Shown: in pieces, positions 1 through 7,388 of the stretch | How the letters are laid out: every line of letters begins with the position of its first letter | Position numbering within the stretch: position 1 is the stretch's first letter | DNA from: Nocardioidaceae bacterium | Lineage (GTDB): Bacteria; Actinomycetota; Actinomycetes; Propionibacteriales; Nocardioidaceae | Direction of reading: 5' to 3' | NCBI GenBank assembly: GCA_013696015.1 | Contig: JACCZI010000041.1 | Coordinates: forward strand, 1 to 11,145 | Length of the DNA: 11,145 nt | Notes under the pieces: generated by a model | What the model was told of the DNA's origin: nothing | The model's input: the letters and a program-made list of their open reading frames with translations, nothing else | Databases searched by the model: none | Program-made: the position numbers and the translations under genes

Positions 1-674
<674 letters not shown>

Positions 675-803
675 CGAGTCCTCCTGCCCTCCGGCCGACG
701 AGGGTCCGCGATCATCTGGGGGTCATGCGCTGCCGCCGGGCAAGGTACGCCCGCAGGCGCCTCGACCGGGACACGGGACTGTGACACCACTGGGACACCG
801 CGG

Positions 804-812
804 ACTCTAACA
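804..812 (-). promoter_or_regulatory. Candidate extended -10 promoter element upstream of secY
   Basis: In the 163-base rplO-secY gap, the minus strand reads TGTTAGAGT. This fits an extended -10 (TGN followed by TANNNT) of the kind used by actinobacterial housekeeping sigma factors. It would start a transcript near position 797, about 120 bases before the secY GTG. No convincing -35 hexamer sits 16-18 bases upstream. The call is therefore a pattern match only. Confidence 0.3.
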
Positions 813-837
813 GCCTCCGCCAACCGTCCCACCGGTT

Positions 838-1278
838 TCACGCCCGGGAGACGCTGCCCCCGGCGGCCTCGATCTTCTCGCGTGCCGCGGCGGAGAACGC
901 GTGCGCGGTGACCGTCACTGCGACGCCGATGTCACCGTTGCCGAGCACCTTGACCCGCTCACCGGGGCGTACGGCGCCGCGTTCTGCCAGTGACTCGACG
1001 GTCACCTCACCCCCCTCGGGGTAGAGGGTGGCAATTCGTTCCAGGTTGACCACCTGGTACTCGACCCGGAACCGGTTCTGGAAGCCCTTGAGCTTGGGCA
1101 GCCTCATGTGGAGGGGCATCTGCCCACCTTCGAAAGCGGCACCGACCGACCCGCGTGACTTGCTGCCCTTAGTGCCGCGACCGGCTGTCTTGCCCTTGCC
1201 GCCCTGGCCACGGCCGACCCGGACCTTGGCGGTCTTGGCGCCCGGCGCGGGGCGAAGGTGGTGGAGCTTGAGCGTCAT
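838..1278 (-). CDS. rplO: 50S ribosomal protein L15
   Basis: L15 (uL15) is a large-subunit protein that binds 23S rRNA during late assembly. The 146-residue product matches the family length. The basic, glycine-rich N-terminal arm (RVGRGQGGKGKTAGRGTKGS) threads into rRNA in known structures. The globular C-terminal half carries the family signature, with VLGNGDIGVAVTVTAHAFS followed by a closing IEAAGG segment. The ATG at 1278 lies one base after the rpmD stop (TGACATG), so translation is probably coupled to L30. It is the last ribosomal protein gene before secY. Nothing is unusual. Confidence 0.98.
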   Translation of the reverse strand: MTLKLHHLRPAPGAKTAKVRVGRGQGGKGKTAGRGTKGSKSRGSVGAAFEGGQMPLHMRLPKLKGFQNRFRVEYQVVNLERIATLYPEGGEVTVESLAERGAVRPGERVKVLGNGDIGVAVTVTAHAFSAAAREKIEAAGGSVSRA

Positions 1279-1279
1279 G

Positions 1280-1462
1280 TCAGTCGACCTCCTCGACGGC
1301 CACCAGGTGGGGGACCGTGGCGAGCATGCCCCGGATCTCGGGGCGATCCTCTTTGACGACGACGTCGCCGATCCGCTTGAGACCCAGTGTGCGCAAGGTC
1401 TCGCGCTGGTTCTGCTTGCGCCCGATCCCCGAACGCGTCTGGCGCACCTTCAGCTGTGCCAT
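1280..1462 (-). CDS. rpmD: 50S ribosomal protein L30
   Basis: L30 (uL30) is a small bacterial large-subunit protein with a ferredoxin-like fold. The 60-residue product has the usual length and the family pattern: a first strand (QLKVRQTRSGIG), then TLRTLGLKRIGDVV, then a C-terminal segment ending RGMLATVPHLVAVEEV. The start chosen is the ATG at 1462, whose A is also the last base of the rpsE stop (TGATG), a typical coupling arrangement. A GTG immediately upstream (1465) would add only one residue. It is flanked by rpsE and rplO, the standard spc order. Confidence 0.97.
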   Translation of the reverse strand: MAQLKVRQTRSGIGRKQNQRETLRTLGLKRIGDVVVKEDRPEIRGMLATVPHLVAVEEVD

Positions 1463-2052
1463 CACGCACGCACCTCGGCACGGGCTTTCAACAGTGCCGC
1501 CGGTGCCACTTCTTCGACCCGCAGGCCACGCCGTTTCGCGACGTCCTCCGGTGTCTCGAGCATCCGCAGCGCCGTGACGGTAGCGTGCACGATGTTGATC
1601 GCGTTAGACGAACCGAGCGACTTGCTCAACACGTCGTGGATCCCGGCGCACTCGAGCACGGCGCGGACCGGGCCTCCGGCGATCACCCCGGTTCCGGGCG
1701 CAGCGGGCCGCAGCAGCACCACGCCCGCGGCCTTCTCACCCTGCACCGGGTGCGGGATCGTGCCCTGACTACGAGGCACCCTGAAGAAGCTCTTCTTGGC
1801 CTCCTCGATGCCCTTGGCGATCGCGGCCGGCACCTCCTTGGCCTTGCCGTAGCCGACACCGACGGTGCCGTCACCGTCACCAACGACGACCAGGGCCGTG
1901 AAGCTGAAACGACGGCCACCCTTGACGACCTTGGCGACACGGTTGATGGCGACGACACGCTCGATGTAGGCGGCCTTGTCCGACGGCCCGCGACGGTCGT
2001 CGCGGCCTCGGCGCTCGCCACCACCGCCGCTGCGGCGCTGGGCTCCGCTCAT
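1462..2052 (-). CDS. rpsE: 30S ribosomal protein S5
   Basis: S5 (uS5) sits at the mRNA entry side of the small subunit and affects decoding accuracy; changes in its N-terminal domain cause spectinomycin resistance in other bacteria. The product has 196 residues. The first 24 or so form a glycine/arginine-rich, probably disordered extension (RRSGGGGERRGRDDRRG). The double-stranded-RNA-binding-like domain follows at about 27-90 (ERVVAINRVAKVVKGGRRFS and GVGYGKAKEVPAAIAKG), then the C-terminal domain with GPVRAVLECAGIHDVLSKSL. The ATG at 2052 is preceded by a purine-rich AAGGAAGAGGGAAG tract and lies 34 bases after the rplR stop. Low-complexity N-terminal tails are common in actinobacterial S5. 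Confidence 0.98.
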   Translation of the reverse strand: MSGAQRRSGGGGERRGRDDRRGPSDKAAYIERVVAINRVAKVVKGGRRFSFTALVVVGDGDGTVGVGYGKAKEVPAAIAKGIEEAKKSFFRVPRSQGTIPHPVQGEKAAGVVLLRPAAPGTGVIAGGPVRAVLECAGIHDVLSKSLGSSNAINIVHATVTALRMLETPEDVAKRRGLRVEEVAPAALLKARAEVRA

Positions 2053-2086
2053 TAGGGCTTCCCTCTTCCTTGGTCTGGTCGGTTGA

Positions 2087-2470
2087 TCAGAAGGTCAGGC
2101 CGCCCTCGCGGGCGCCGTCGGCCAGGGCTGCCACACGCCCGTGGTACCGGTTGCCGGAACGGTCGAACACCACGGTGTCGACCCCGGCCGCCTTGGCGCG
2201 GTCGGCGAGGAGCTCGCCGACCCGCTTTGCCTTGGCCGTCTTGTCGCCGTCGAGCCCACGCAGGTCCGCTTCCATCGAGGAGGCGGATACCAGGGTACGT
2301 CCGTCCACGTCGTTGACGACCTGCGCCACGATGTGCCGGCTCGACCGGGTCACCACCAGGCGGGGGCGCTCGGCGGTACCCGAGATCCGCTTGCGGCCGC
2401 GAGCCGCTCGGCGCAACCGCGAAGCGGTCGCCGCCGAGCGGTGCCGGCGCGGCTTCAACGCGATGGCCAC
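2087..2470 (-). CDS. rplR: 50S ribosomal protein L18
   Basis: L18 (uL18) binds 5S rRNA and, with L5, helps dock it onto the large subunit. The product has 127 residues. It has a basic N-terminal arm (ALKPRRHRSAATASRLRRAA), the family block GTAERPRLVVTRSSRHIVAQ, and the C-terminal motif VVFDRSGNRYHGRVAALADG. I chose the GTG at 2470 because it lies one base after the rplF stop (TGACGTG) and gives the expected family N-terminus. The upstream in-frame extension overlaps rplF and looks unlike L18. Close spacing implies coupling to L6. Confidence 0.97.
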   Translation of the reverse strand: MAIALKPRRHRSAATASRLRRAARGRKRISGTAERPRLVVTRSSRHIVAQVVNDVDGRTLVSASSMEADLRGLDGDKTAKAKRVGELLADRAKAAGVDTVVFDRSGNRYHGRVAALADGAREGGLTF

Positions 2471-2471
2471 G

Positions 2472-3014
2472 TCACTTACCAGCCTTTCCGACCTTGCGCC
2501 GGATCTGCTCACCGGCGTAACGGATGCCCTTGCCCTTGTACGGCTCGGGCTTGCGCAGCTTGCGGATGTTGGCGGCGACCTCACCGACCTGTTGCTTGTC
2601 GATCCCGGAGACCAGGAGCCGGGTGGGTGACTCCACCGTGAACGTCACACCCTCAGGTGCCTGGAACGGGACCGGGTGGCTGAAGCCGAGGCTCAGCTCG
2701 ATGGCCGACGGACCTTTGGCCAGCACGCGGTAGCCGACCCCGACGATCTCGAGGCGCTTCTCGTACCCCTGCGTGACACCGGTAACCATGTTGGCGATCA
2801 GCGTCCGGGAGAGGCCGTGCAGCGATCTGCTCAGCCGTTCGTCATCCGGGCGCCGGACCTCTAGGACATCGCCGTCACCCTTCGTCACCGTGATGGGCTC
2901 GGCGACGGTGTGACTCAGCGTGCCCCTGGGGCCGTGGACGGTCACCAGCTGGTCATCGACGGCGACGTCGACGCCCGAAGGCACCGCAATGGGCATCTTG
3001 CCGATACGCGACAT
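2472..3014 (-). CDS. rplF: 50S ribosomal protein L6
   Basis: L6 (uL6) lies near the factor-binding site at the base of the L7/L12 stalk and contacts the sarcin-ricin loop. The 180-residue product has the normal length. It opens SRIGKMPIAVPSGVDV, contains two repeated alpha/beta domains, and closes with the family signature PEPYKGKGIRY at 156-166 followed by a basic tail. The ATG at 3014 has a strong GGAGGAGG ribosome-binding site about eight bases upstream. It follows rpsH after 25 bases and runs to within one base of rplR. Confidence 0.98.
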   Translation of the reverse strand: MSRIGKMPIAVPSGVDVAVDDQLVTVHGPRGTLSHTVAEPITVTKGDGDVLEVRRPDDERLSRSLHGLSRTLIANMVTGVTQGYEKRLEIVGVGYRVLAKGPSAIELSLGFSHPVPFQAPEGVTFTVESPTRLLVSGIDKQQVGEVAANIRKLRKPEPYKGKGIRYAGEQIRRKVGKAGK

Positions 3015-3039
3015 GGGTCTTCCTCCTCCCTCGCTCGGT

Positions 3040-3447
3040 CTACCAGACGTAGGCGAGGACTTCCCCGCCCACGCCCTTGGAGTTCGCCTGCCGGTCAGTC
3101 AGCAGTCCCTGCGAGGTCGAGATGATCGCCACACCGAGCCCCCCGAGCACCTTGGGCAGCCGGGTGCGCTTCGCGTACACCCGCAGGCCTGGCTTGCTGA
3201 TGCGACGCACCCCTGCGATGGAGCGTTCCCGGTGCGGGCCGTACTTCAGCGTCAGCGTGAGCGCCTTGCCGACGGCGCCCTCAGCGGCGTCCTCGACCTT
3301 CCAGGCGCTGATGTAGCCCTCCTGCTGCAAGATCTCGGCCACACCGGCCTTGAGCTTGCTGTGCGGCATACTCACCGTGTCGTGGTAGGCCTGGTTGCCG
3401 TTGCGGACACGGGTGAGCATGTCGGCGATCGGGTCTGTCATGGTCAT
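3040..3447 (-). CDS. rpsH: 30S ribosomal protein S8
   Basis: S8 (uS8) is a primary binder of central-domain 16S rRNA. In E. coli it also represses the spc operon by binding its own mRNA; whether that happens here is unknown. The 135-residue product shows TMTDPIADMLTRVRNG at the start, a middle segment with RRISKPGLRVYA, and the C-terminal signature GLGVAIISTSQGLLTDRQA. The ATG at 3447 was chosen; an alternative ATG two codons later (3441) is equally plausible. The ribosome-binding site is weak (GGGAAG about 13-14 bases upstream). The 68-base spacer after rpsN is the longest between ribosomal genes here. Confidence 0.97.
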   Translation of the reverse strand: MTMTDPIADMLTRVRNGNQAYHDTVSMPHSKLKAGVAEILQQEGYISAWKVEDAAEGAVGKALTLTLKYGPHRERSIAGVRRISKPGLRVYAKRTRLPKVLGGLGVAIISTSQGLLTDRQANSKGVGGEVLAYVW

Positions 3448-3515
3448 GAGTGGGTTGCCATCTTCCCGCCGTGGTTTCCGATCCGGACCTGCGGCGATCG
3501 TCGGTAATGGATGCG

Positions 3516-3701
3516 TTACCAGCTGCTCTTGGTGATTCCGGGCAACTCGCCGCGGTGTGCCATCTCGCGCAGGCACACCCGGCAAAGGCCGAACTTGCGG
3601 TAGACAGAACGCGGCCGACCGCAGCGCTGGCAACGGGTGTAGCCACGTACCGCGAACTTGGGCTTGCGGGCTGCTTTGACGACCAGTGCTGTTTTGGCCA
3701 C
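3516..3701 (-). CDS. rpsN: Type Z (zinc-binding) 30S ribosomal protein S14
   Basis: S14 (uS14) is a late-assembling protein of the small-subunit head. This is the short zinc form, often called rpsZ, with 61 residues. Four cysteines form a CxxC-x12-CxxC ribbon (Cys24, Cys27, Cys40, Cys43), followed by the family end REMAHRGELPGITKSSW. In actinobacteria a longer cysteine-free paralogue is often encoded elsewhere and used under zinc starvation; none is in this window. The start is a GTG at 3701, two bases after the rplE stop, with AAGGAG eight bases upstream inside the end of rplE. Confidence 0.97.
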   Translation of the reverse strand: MAKTALVVKAARKPKFAVRGYTRCQRCGRPRSVYRKFGLCRVCLREMAHRGELPGITKSSW

Positions 3702-3703
3702 GG

Positions 3704-4285
3704 TCAGGACTCCTTGAAGGGGAAGCCGAGGTGTCGCAGGAGCGCGCGGCCCTGCTCATCGGTGGTTGCGGTGGTGACGATCGTGACGTCCATGCCACGG
3801 CTGCGGTCGATCCTGTCCTGGTCGATCTCGTGGAACATCACCTGCTCGGTCAGGCCGAACGTGTAGTTGCCGCGACCGTCGAACTGACGCGGGGACAGGC
3901 CACGAAAGTCGCGGATGCGCGGCAGCGCCAGCGCCAACAGCCGGTCGAGGAACTCCCACATCCGGTCGCCGCGCAACGTGGTGTGGGCGCCGATCGGCAT
4001 ACCCTCGCGCAGCTTGAACTGCGCGATCGACTGCCGGGCGCGGGTGACGGACGGCTTCTGGCCGGAGATGGCGGCTAGATCGCGGACCGCACCTTCGATC
4101 AGCTTGGAGTCACGGGCCGCCTCGCCGACCCCCATGTTGATGACGATCTTCGTCAGGTCGGGGACCTGCATCACGTTGCCGAAGTCGAACTCCTGGCGCA
4201 ACGCGGGCAGGATCTCCTCGCGGTAACGCTGCTTGAGGCGCGGAACCTCGCGAGCCGGCACCGGCTGCTCGGTCGTGGTCACCAT
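3704..4285 (-). CDS. rplE: 50S ribosomal protein L5
   Basis: L5 (uL5) holds 5S rRNA in the central protuberance and contacts the P-site tRNA. The 193-residue product is slightly longer than the usual 180 or so because of a short N-terminal tail (MVTTTEQPVPAREVP). The family core follows, with LKQRYREEILPALRQEF, the conserved KIVINMGVGEAARDSK, and GGQ-type basic motifs including KPSVTRARQSIAQFKLREG. It ends in the RGMDVTIVTTATTDEQGRAL segment. The ATG at 4285 overlaps the rplX stop by one base (TGATG), indicating coupling with L24. Confidence 0.98.
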   Translation of the reverse strand: MVTTTEQPVPAREVPRLKQRYREEILPALRQEFDFGNVMQVPDLTKIVINMGVGEAARDSKLIEGAVRDLAAISGQKPSVTRARQSIAQFKLREGMPIGAHTTLRGDRMWEFLDRLLALALPRIRDFRGLSPRQFDGRGNYTFGLTEQVMFHEIDQDRIDRSRGMDVTIVTTATTDEQGRALLRHLGFPFKES

Positions 4286-4659
4286 CAGATCTCCTTGCCG
4301 GTGCGCCGGGCGATCCGGACGCTGCGGTGTGCGGTGTAGTGAGACCCGTCGGGACGGGTCTTGGTCACCTCGTCGCGGCGGTAGCCGATCCGGGTGGTGA
4401 CCTTCTGCCCGTCGACGTCGACGACGAGCATCACGTTGGAGACGTCGACCGGCGCCTCCTGCGTGACGATGCCTCCGGTGGTACCGGCCCGGCCGCCCCG
4501 CTGCACCACCCGGGTGTGCCGCTTCACGCGGTTAACGCCCTCGACGATGACTCTCCGGTCGTCGGCGTGGACGGCGATGATCCGACCCTCGGCGCCCTTG
4601 TCGCGACCGGCGACCACGCGTACCAGGTCGCCCTTCTTGACGTTGAGAGTACGACCCAT
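4285..4659 (-). CDS. rplX: 50S ribosomal protein L24
   Basis: L24 (uL24) is one of the first proteins to bind 23S rRNA and starts large-subunit assembly. The 124-residue product begins with the KOW motif (VKKGDLVRVVAGRDKGAEGR, roughly residues 8-27) and continues with VEGVNRVKRHTR. It is about 20 residues longer than E. coli L24, mainly from an insertion near the C-terminus (TKTRPDGSHYTAHRSV) before the usual ending. I chose ATG 4659 because GGAGGT lies nine bases upstream. A GTG at 4665 overlaps the rplN stop but would be only three bases from that ribosome-binding site. Confidence 0.96.
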   Translation of the reverse strand: MGRTLNVKKGDLVRVVAGRDKGAEGRIIAVHADDRRVIVEGVNRVKRHTRVVQRGGRAGTTGGIVTQEAPVDVSNVMLVVDVDGQKVTTRIGYRRDEVTKTRPDGSHYTAHRSVRIARRTGKEI

Positions 4660-4661
4660 CG

Positions 4662-5030
4662 TCACAACACCTCCGGTGCGAGCGAGATGATCCGCATGAA
4701 CCGCTTGTCTCGCAGCTCGCGACCTACCGGCCCGAAGATGCGGGTCCCGCGTGGTTCGCCGTCGGGCCTGAGGATGACCGCTGCGTTCTCGTCGAAACGG
4801 ATGTACGAGCCGTCCGGGCGACGACGCTCCTTGGCGGTGCGGACGACGACAGCCTTGACCACCTCGCCCTTCTTGACATTGCCACCAGGGATCGCGTCCT
4901 TCACGGTGGCGACGATGACGTCACCGATTCCTGCGTAACGACGACCCGACCCGCCGAGGACTCGGATGCACAAGACTTCCTTGGCACCAGTGTTGTCGGC
5001 GACCCTGAGCCGCGACTCCTGCTGGATCAT
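4662..5030 (-). CDS. rplN: 50S ribosomal protein L14
   Basis: L14 (uL14) lies at the subunit interface, forms an intersubunit bridge with 16S rRNA, and is the binding site of the silencing factor RsfS. The 122-residue product is exactly family length and very conserved. It shows QQESRLRVADNTGAKEVLCI, then GDVIVATVKDAIPGGNVKKG, then the C-terminal GTRIFGPVGRELRDKRFMRI. The ATG at 5030 has AGGAGT about seven bases upstream. A 45-base spacer separates it from rpsQ. This is the old boundary between the S10 and spc operons of E. coli, but no terminator is visible, so co-transcription is likely. Confidence 0.99.
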   Translation of the reverse strand: MIQQESRLRVADNTGAKEVLCIRVLGGSGRRYAGIGDVIVATVKDAIPGGNVKKGEVVKAVVVRTAKERRRPDGSYIRFDENAAVILRPDGEPRGTRIFGPVGRELRDKRFMRIISLAPEVL

Positions 5031-5075
5031 CGTTCCACTCCTGTAATCCTGGTTCTCACGTCAGCATCCACCGGC

Positions 5076-5411
5076 TCATTCGGCCTTCTCGAGGATGTCC
5101 ACGACCCGCCACCGTTTGGTCGCCGAGAGCGGGCGGGTCTCCATGATCAGGACCCGATCACCGGTGCCACACGCGTTCTGCTCGTCGTGCGCCTTGAGCT
5201 TGCTGGTACGACGCAGCACCTTGCCGTAGAGCGGGTGCTTGACGCGGTCCTCGACGGTGACGACCACGGTCTTGTCCATCTTGTTGCTCACCACCAGGCC
5301 CTCTCGGGTCTTGCGGCGCCCGCGCGGGGTGGCCGGGCTGGTCTCATCGGTCACAGGCTCACTCACAGGGTCATTTACGGGCTCACTCACAGGGGTCTTG
5401 TCCTCACTCAT
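5076..5411 (-). CDS. rpsQ: 30S ribosomal protein S17 with acidic repeat-built N-terminal extension
   Basis: S17 (uS17) is a primary 16S rRNA-binding protein with an OB fold. The core begins near residue 30 (RGRRKTREGLVVSNKMDKTV) and contains HPLYGKVLRRTSKLKAHDE and the closing ETRPLSATKRWRVVDILEKA. It matches the family well. The total is 111 residues against about 85 in most bacteria. The extra N-terminal 29 residues are acidic and proline-rich and include two near-identical octapeptides, VSEPVNDP and VSEPVTDE. The ATG at 5411 has GGAGA five bases upstream and overlaps the rpmC stop by eight bases (ATGAGTGA), so this start is well supported. Codons such as GTA and AAT in the extension are unusual for this GC-rich cluster. 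Confidence 0.97.
   Translation of the reverse strand: MSEDKTPVSEPVNDPVSEPVTDETSPATPRGRRKTREGLVVSNKMDKTVVVTVEDRVKHPLYGKVLRRTSKLKAHDEQNACGTGDRVLIMETRPLSATKRWRVVDILEKAE
5358..5411 (-). repeat. Tandem repeat at the 5' end of rpsQ
   Basis: The 12-mer CCTGTGAGTGAG (minus strand) occurs twice, at 5382-5393 and 5358-5369, exactly 24 bases (eight codons) apart. The same TGAGTGAG octamer also forms the rpsQ start region (ATGAGTGAG, 5403-5411), 21 bases upstream of the first copy. The spacings are whole codons, so the repeats are read in frame as MSE, VSE and VSE. The pattern suggests growth of the S17 tail by in-frame duplication of its own start region. Confidence 0.75.
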
Positions 5412-5697
5412 GCGCTTCTCCAGTCGACGCGGCAGCCTTGCGGTCGTCATCGACCGTGTCGCCGGGGGTGAGCTCACCGACGGTCGCGTCGATGATCCCG
5501 AGTTCTCGCTCTCGCAAGACGGTGTAGACGCGCGCGATGTCGCGACGGACCGCACGCAGCCGGCCATGGCTCTCGAGCTGACCCGTAGCAGCCTGGAAGC
5601 GCAGGTTGAAGAGCTCCTCCTTGGCCTCCCGCAACCGGTCGGCGAGGTCGTCGTCGCTCATCGTGCGCAGCTCGACCGCGGTGGTGGTCGTGGCCAT
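5404..5697 (-). CDS. rpmC: 50S ribosomal protein L29 with C-terminal tail
   Basis: L29 (uL29) is a helical hairpin protein beside the polypeptide exit tunnel, where trigger factor and the signal recognition particle dock. The family core covers about residues 8-68 (LRTMSDDDLADRLREAKEEL, then FNLRFQAATGQLESHGRLRA and IARVYTVLRERELG). The product has 97 residues. The last 30 or so form an acidic, probably disordered tail (GELTPGDTVDDDRKAAASTG), and most L29 proteins are 63-80 residues. The ATG at 5697 overlaps the rplP stop by one base (TGATG); a GTG directly upstream would add one residue. The tail's end overlaps the start of rpsQ. Confidence 0.97.
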   Translation of the reverse strand: MATTTTAVELRTMSDDDLADRLREAKEELFNLRFQAATGQLESHGRLRAVRRDIARVYTVLRERELGIIDATVGELTPGDTVDDDRKAAASTGEAHE

Positions 5698-6116
5698 CAC
5701 ATGTCACCCGCCTCGCGGCTCACGAACCGGCACCGCATGGGGAGCTTGTGCATCGCGCGGCGCATGGCCTCCCGGGCGATCGGCTCGGAGACGCCGGACA
5801 GCTCGAACATCACCCGCCCCGCCTTGACGTTCGCGATCCACCACTCCGGGGAGCCCTTTCCGGAACCCATCCGGGTCTCAGCTGGCTTCTTGGTCAGTGG
5901 CCGGTCGGGATAGATGTTGATCCAGACCTTGCCACCCCGCTTGATATGGCGGGTCATCGCAATTCGCGCCGACTCGATCTGCCGGTTGGTCACGTAGTGA
6001 CCTTCGACCGCCTGGATGCCGAAGTCACCGAACGCCAACGAGGTGCCGCCCTTGGCGACTCCCGTCCGCTTCGGGTGGTGCTGCTTGCGGTGCGCAACCC
6101 TGCGCGGGCTCAGCAT
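5697..6116 (-). CDS. rplP: 50S ribosomal protein L16
   Basis: L16 (uL16) is a late-assembling protein near the A-site tRNA elbow and the peptidyl transferase centre. The 139-residue product has the canonical length. It begins LSPRRVAHRKQHHPKRTGVA and contains GKVWINIYPDRPLTKKPAET at about 62-81 and RMGSGKGSPEWWIANVKAG at 82-100. It ends with a basic helix. The ATG at 6116 lies four bases after the rpsC stop. The frame stays open upstream through rpsC, but that extension is not L16-like and is rejected. The end overlaps rpmC by one base. Confidence 0.98.
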   Translation of the reverse strand: MLSPRRVAHRKQHHPKRTGVAKGGTSLAFGDFGIQAVEGHYVTNRQIESARIAMTRHIKRGGKVWINIYPDRPLTKKPAETRMGSGKGSPEWWIANVKAGRVMFELSGVSEPIAREAMRRAMHKLPMRCRFVSREAGDM

Positions 6117-6120
6117 CGTC

Positions 6121-6888
6121 TCAGCCCTCCTGTCCGCTCGGGGCAGCCGTCGCCGGCGAGCCGGGTGCACCACCCGGACGTTCCGGGCGACGGCCACGGG
6201 TGGGGCGGTTGCGTCCGGGTGCCGCGGCGCGGGCGGCAGCCTGCGCCTCACGCTCGGCTCGGGTGCCACCCACCTCACCGCGGTAGATCCATACCTTGAC
6301 GCCGATCCGGCCGAAGGTGGCGCGGGCCTCGTAGAAGCCGTAGTCGATGTCGGCCCGCAGCGTGTGGAGCGGCACCCGGCCCTCGCGGTAGAACTCTGAT
6401 CGAGACATCTCCGCCCCGCCGAGGCGACCCGAGCACTGGATCCGGATGCCCTGGGCCCCGGCGCGCATCGAGGTCTGCATCGCCTTGCGCATGGCACGAC
6501 GAAACTGGACCCGGCCGCTGAGCTGCTCGGCCACCCCTTGGGCGACCAGCTGCGCGTCGAGCTCGGGGTTCTTGACCTCGAGGATGTTGAGCTGGACCTG
6601 CTTGCCGGTGAGGTCTTCCAGGTTCGTCCGCAGCCGGTCGGCCTCGGCGCCGCGGCGGCCGATGACGATGCCCGGCCGGGCGGTGTGGATGTCGACCCTC
6701 ACCCGGTCTCGGGTCCGCTCGATCTCGACCCGGGAGATGCCGGCGCGATCCATCCCCTTGGCCAGCATGCGGCGGATCGCGACGTCCTCGCCCACGTACG
6801 CCTTGTAGAGCTTGTCGGCGTACCACCGGCTCTTGTGGTCGGTGGAGATGCCGAGGCGGAACCCGTGCGGGTTGACCTTCTGTCCCAC
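6121..6888 (-). CDS. rpsC: 30S ribosomal protein S3
   Basis: S3 (uS3) lines the mRNA entry tunnel of the small subunit and contributes to mRNA unwinding. The product has 255 residues. It has the N-terminal GQKVNPHGFRLGISTDHKSR, a type II KH RNA-binding domain at about 39-107 with its GxxG loop as GRRG at 77-80, and the C-terminal domain with SGRLGGAEMSRSEFYREGRV and FGRIGVKVWIYRGEVGG. The last 40 residues form an arginine/proline/glycine-rich tail, a common variable region in actinobacterial S3. The start is a GTG at 6888 whose first G is the last base of the rplV stop (TAGTG), so the two are probably coupled. Confidence 0.98.
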   Translation of the reverse strand: MGQKVNPHGFRLGISTDHKSRWYADKLYKAYVGEDVAIRRMLAKGMDRAGISRVEIERTRDRVRVDIHTARPGIVIGRRGAEADRLRTNLEDLTGKQVQLNILEVKNPELDAQLVAQGVAEQLSGRVQFRRAMRKAMQTSMRAGAQGIRIQCSGRLGGAEMSRSEFYREGRVPLHTLRADIDYGFYEARATFGRIGVKVWIYRGEVGGTRAEREAQAAARAAAPGRNRPTRGRRPERPGGAPGSPATAAPSGQEG

Positions 6889-7337
6889 TAGCGGGCCCTT
6901 CTGTTCGAGGTGGTACTGCTCGTCCGGGCGTCTCGGTCGCTGCCCGGGTTGGGCTGCACCACGACCGTGATGTGGCTGGTTCGCTTGTTGATGCGGAAGG
7001 CCCGACCCTGCGCTCTCGGCCGGAACCGTTTGAGCGTCGGTCCCTCGTCGACCCGGGCCCGGCTGACGACCAGGGTGGAACGGTCCAGTCCCTCGGTCAC
7101 CTCGGCGTTCGCCACCGCGCTCTCGAGCACCTTGTAGACCGTCTCGGCCGCAGCCTGCGGTGCGAAGCGCAGCACCGCCAACGCCTCGTCGACCTCTCGG
7201 CCTCGGACCATGTCGACGACGCGGCGTGCCTTCATCGGGGTCACCCGGACGAAGCGGGCGACCGCGAAGGCGCCCGGCTCGTCGCCCAGCAGGCTCGCGC
7301 GGCGGGCGCTGTGCCGCCTACGCTCCATGACGCTCAT
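6888..7337 (-). CDS. rplV: 50S ribosomal protein L22
   Basis: L22 (uL22) extends a long beta hairpin into the exit tunnel and forms part of its constriction, where macrolides and arrest peptides act. The product has 149 residues against about 110 in E. coli. A basic 20-residue N-terminal extension precedes the core, which starts AVARFVRVTPMKARRVVDMV. The hairpin region is DEGPTLKRFRPRAQGRAFRI followed by NKRTSHITVVV. The last 20 residues are a serine/threonine/arginine-rich tail. The ATG at 7337 is the first start and lies 51 bases after rpsS; a second ATG three codons in is possible. The ribosome-binding site is weak (an AGAGAG-like tract). Confidence 0.96.
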   Translation of the reverse strand: MSVMERRRHSARRASLLGDEPGAFAVARFVRVTPMKARRVVDMVRGREVDEALAVLRFAPQAAAETVYKVLESAVANAEVTEGLDRSTLVVSRARVDEGPTLKRFRPRAQGRAFRINKRTSHITVVVQPNPGSDRDARTSSTTSNRRAR

Positions 7338-7388
7338 CTGTTCGCACTCTCTGCTCGTGCCGGCTGTGGGTCGTACTCCCGGGCCGCA

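Noticed and set aside
737..753. CGGGC/GCCCG hairpin as a terminator between rplO and secY
   Set aside because: The stem has only five pairs, the loop has seven bases, and no U-run follows on the minus strand. It does not meet the pattern of an intrinsic terminator.
1028..1768. A 246-codon plus-strand open frame antisense to rplO, rpmD and rpsE
   Set aside because: It is fully antisense to three certain ribosomal genes, has no domain signal, and is a typical mirror frame in high-GC sequence. The same applies to the other long plus-strand frames, such as 7664-8593 and 9545-10396.
5697..6497. Long L16 frame starting inside rpsC
   Set aside because: Residues before LSPRRVAHRKQHH are a frame-shifted reading of rpsC. 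The family start is at 6116.
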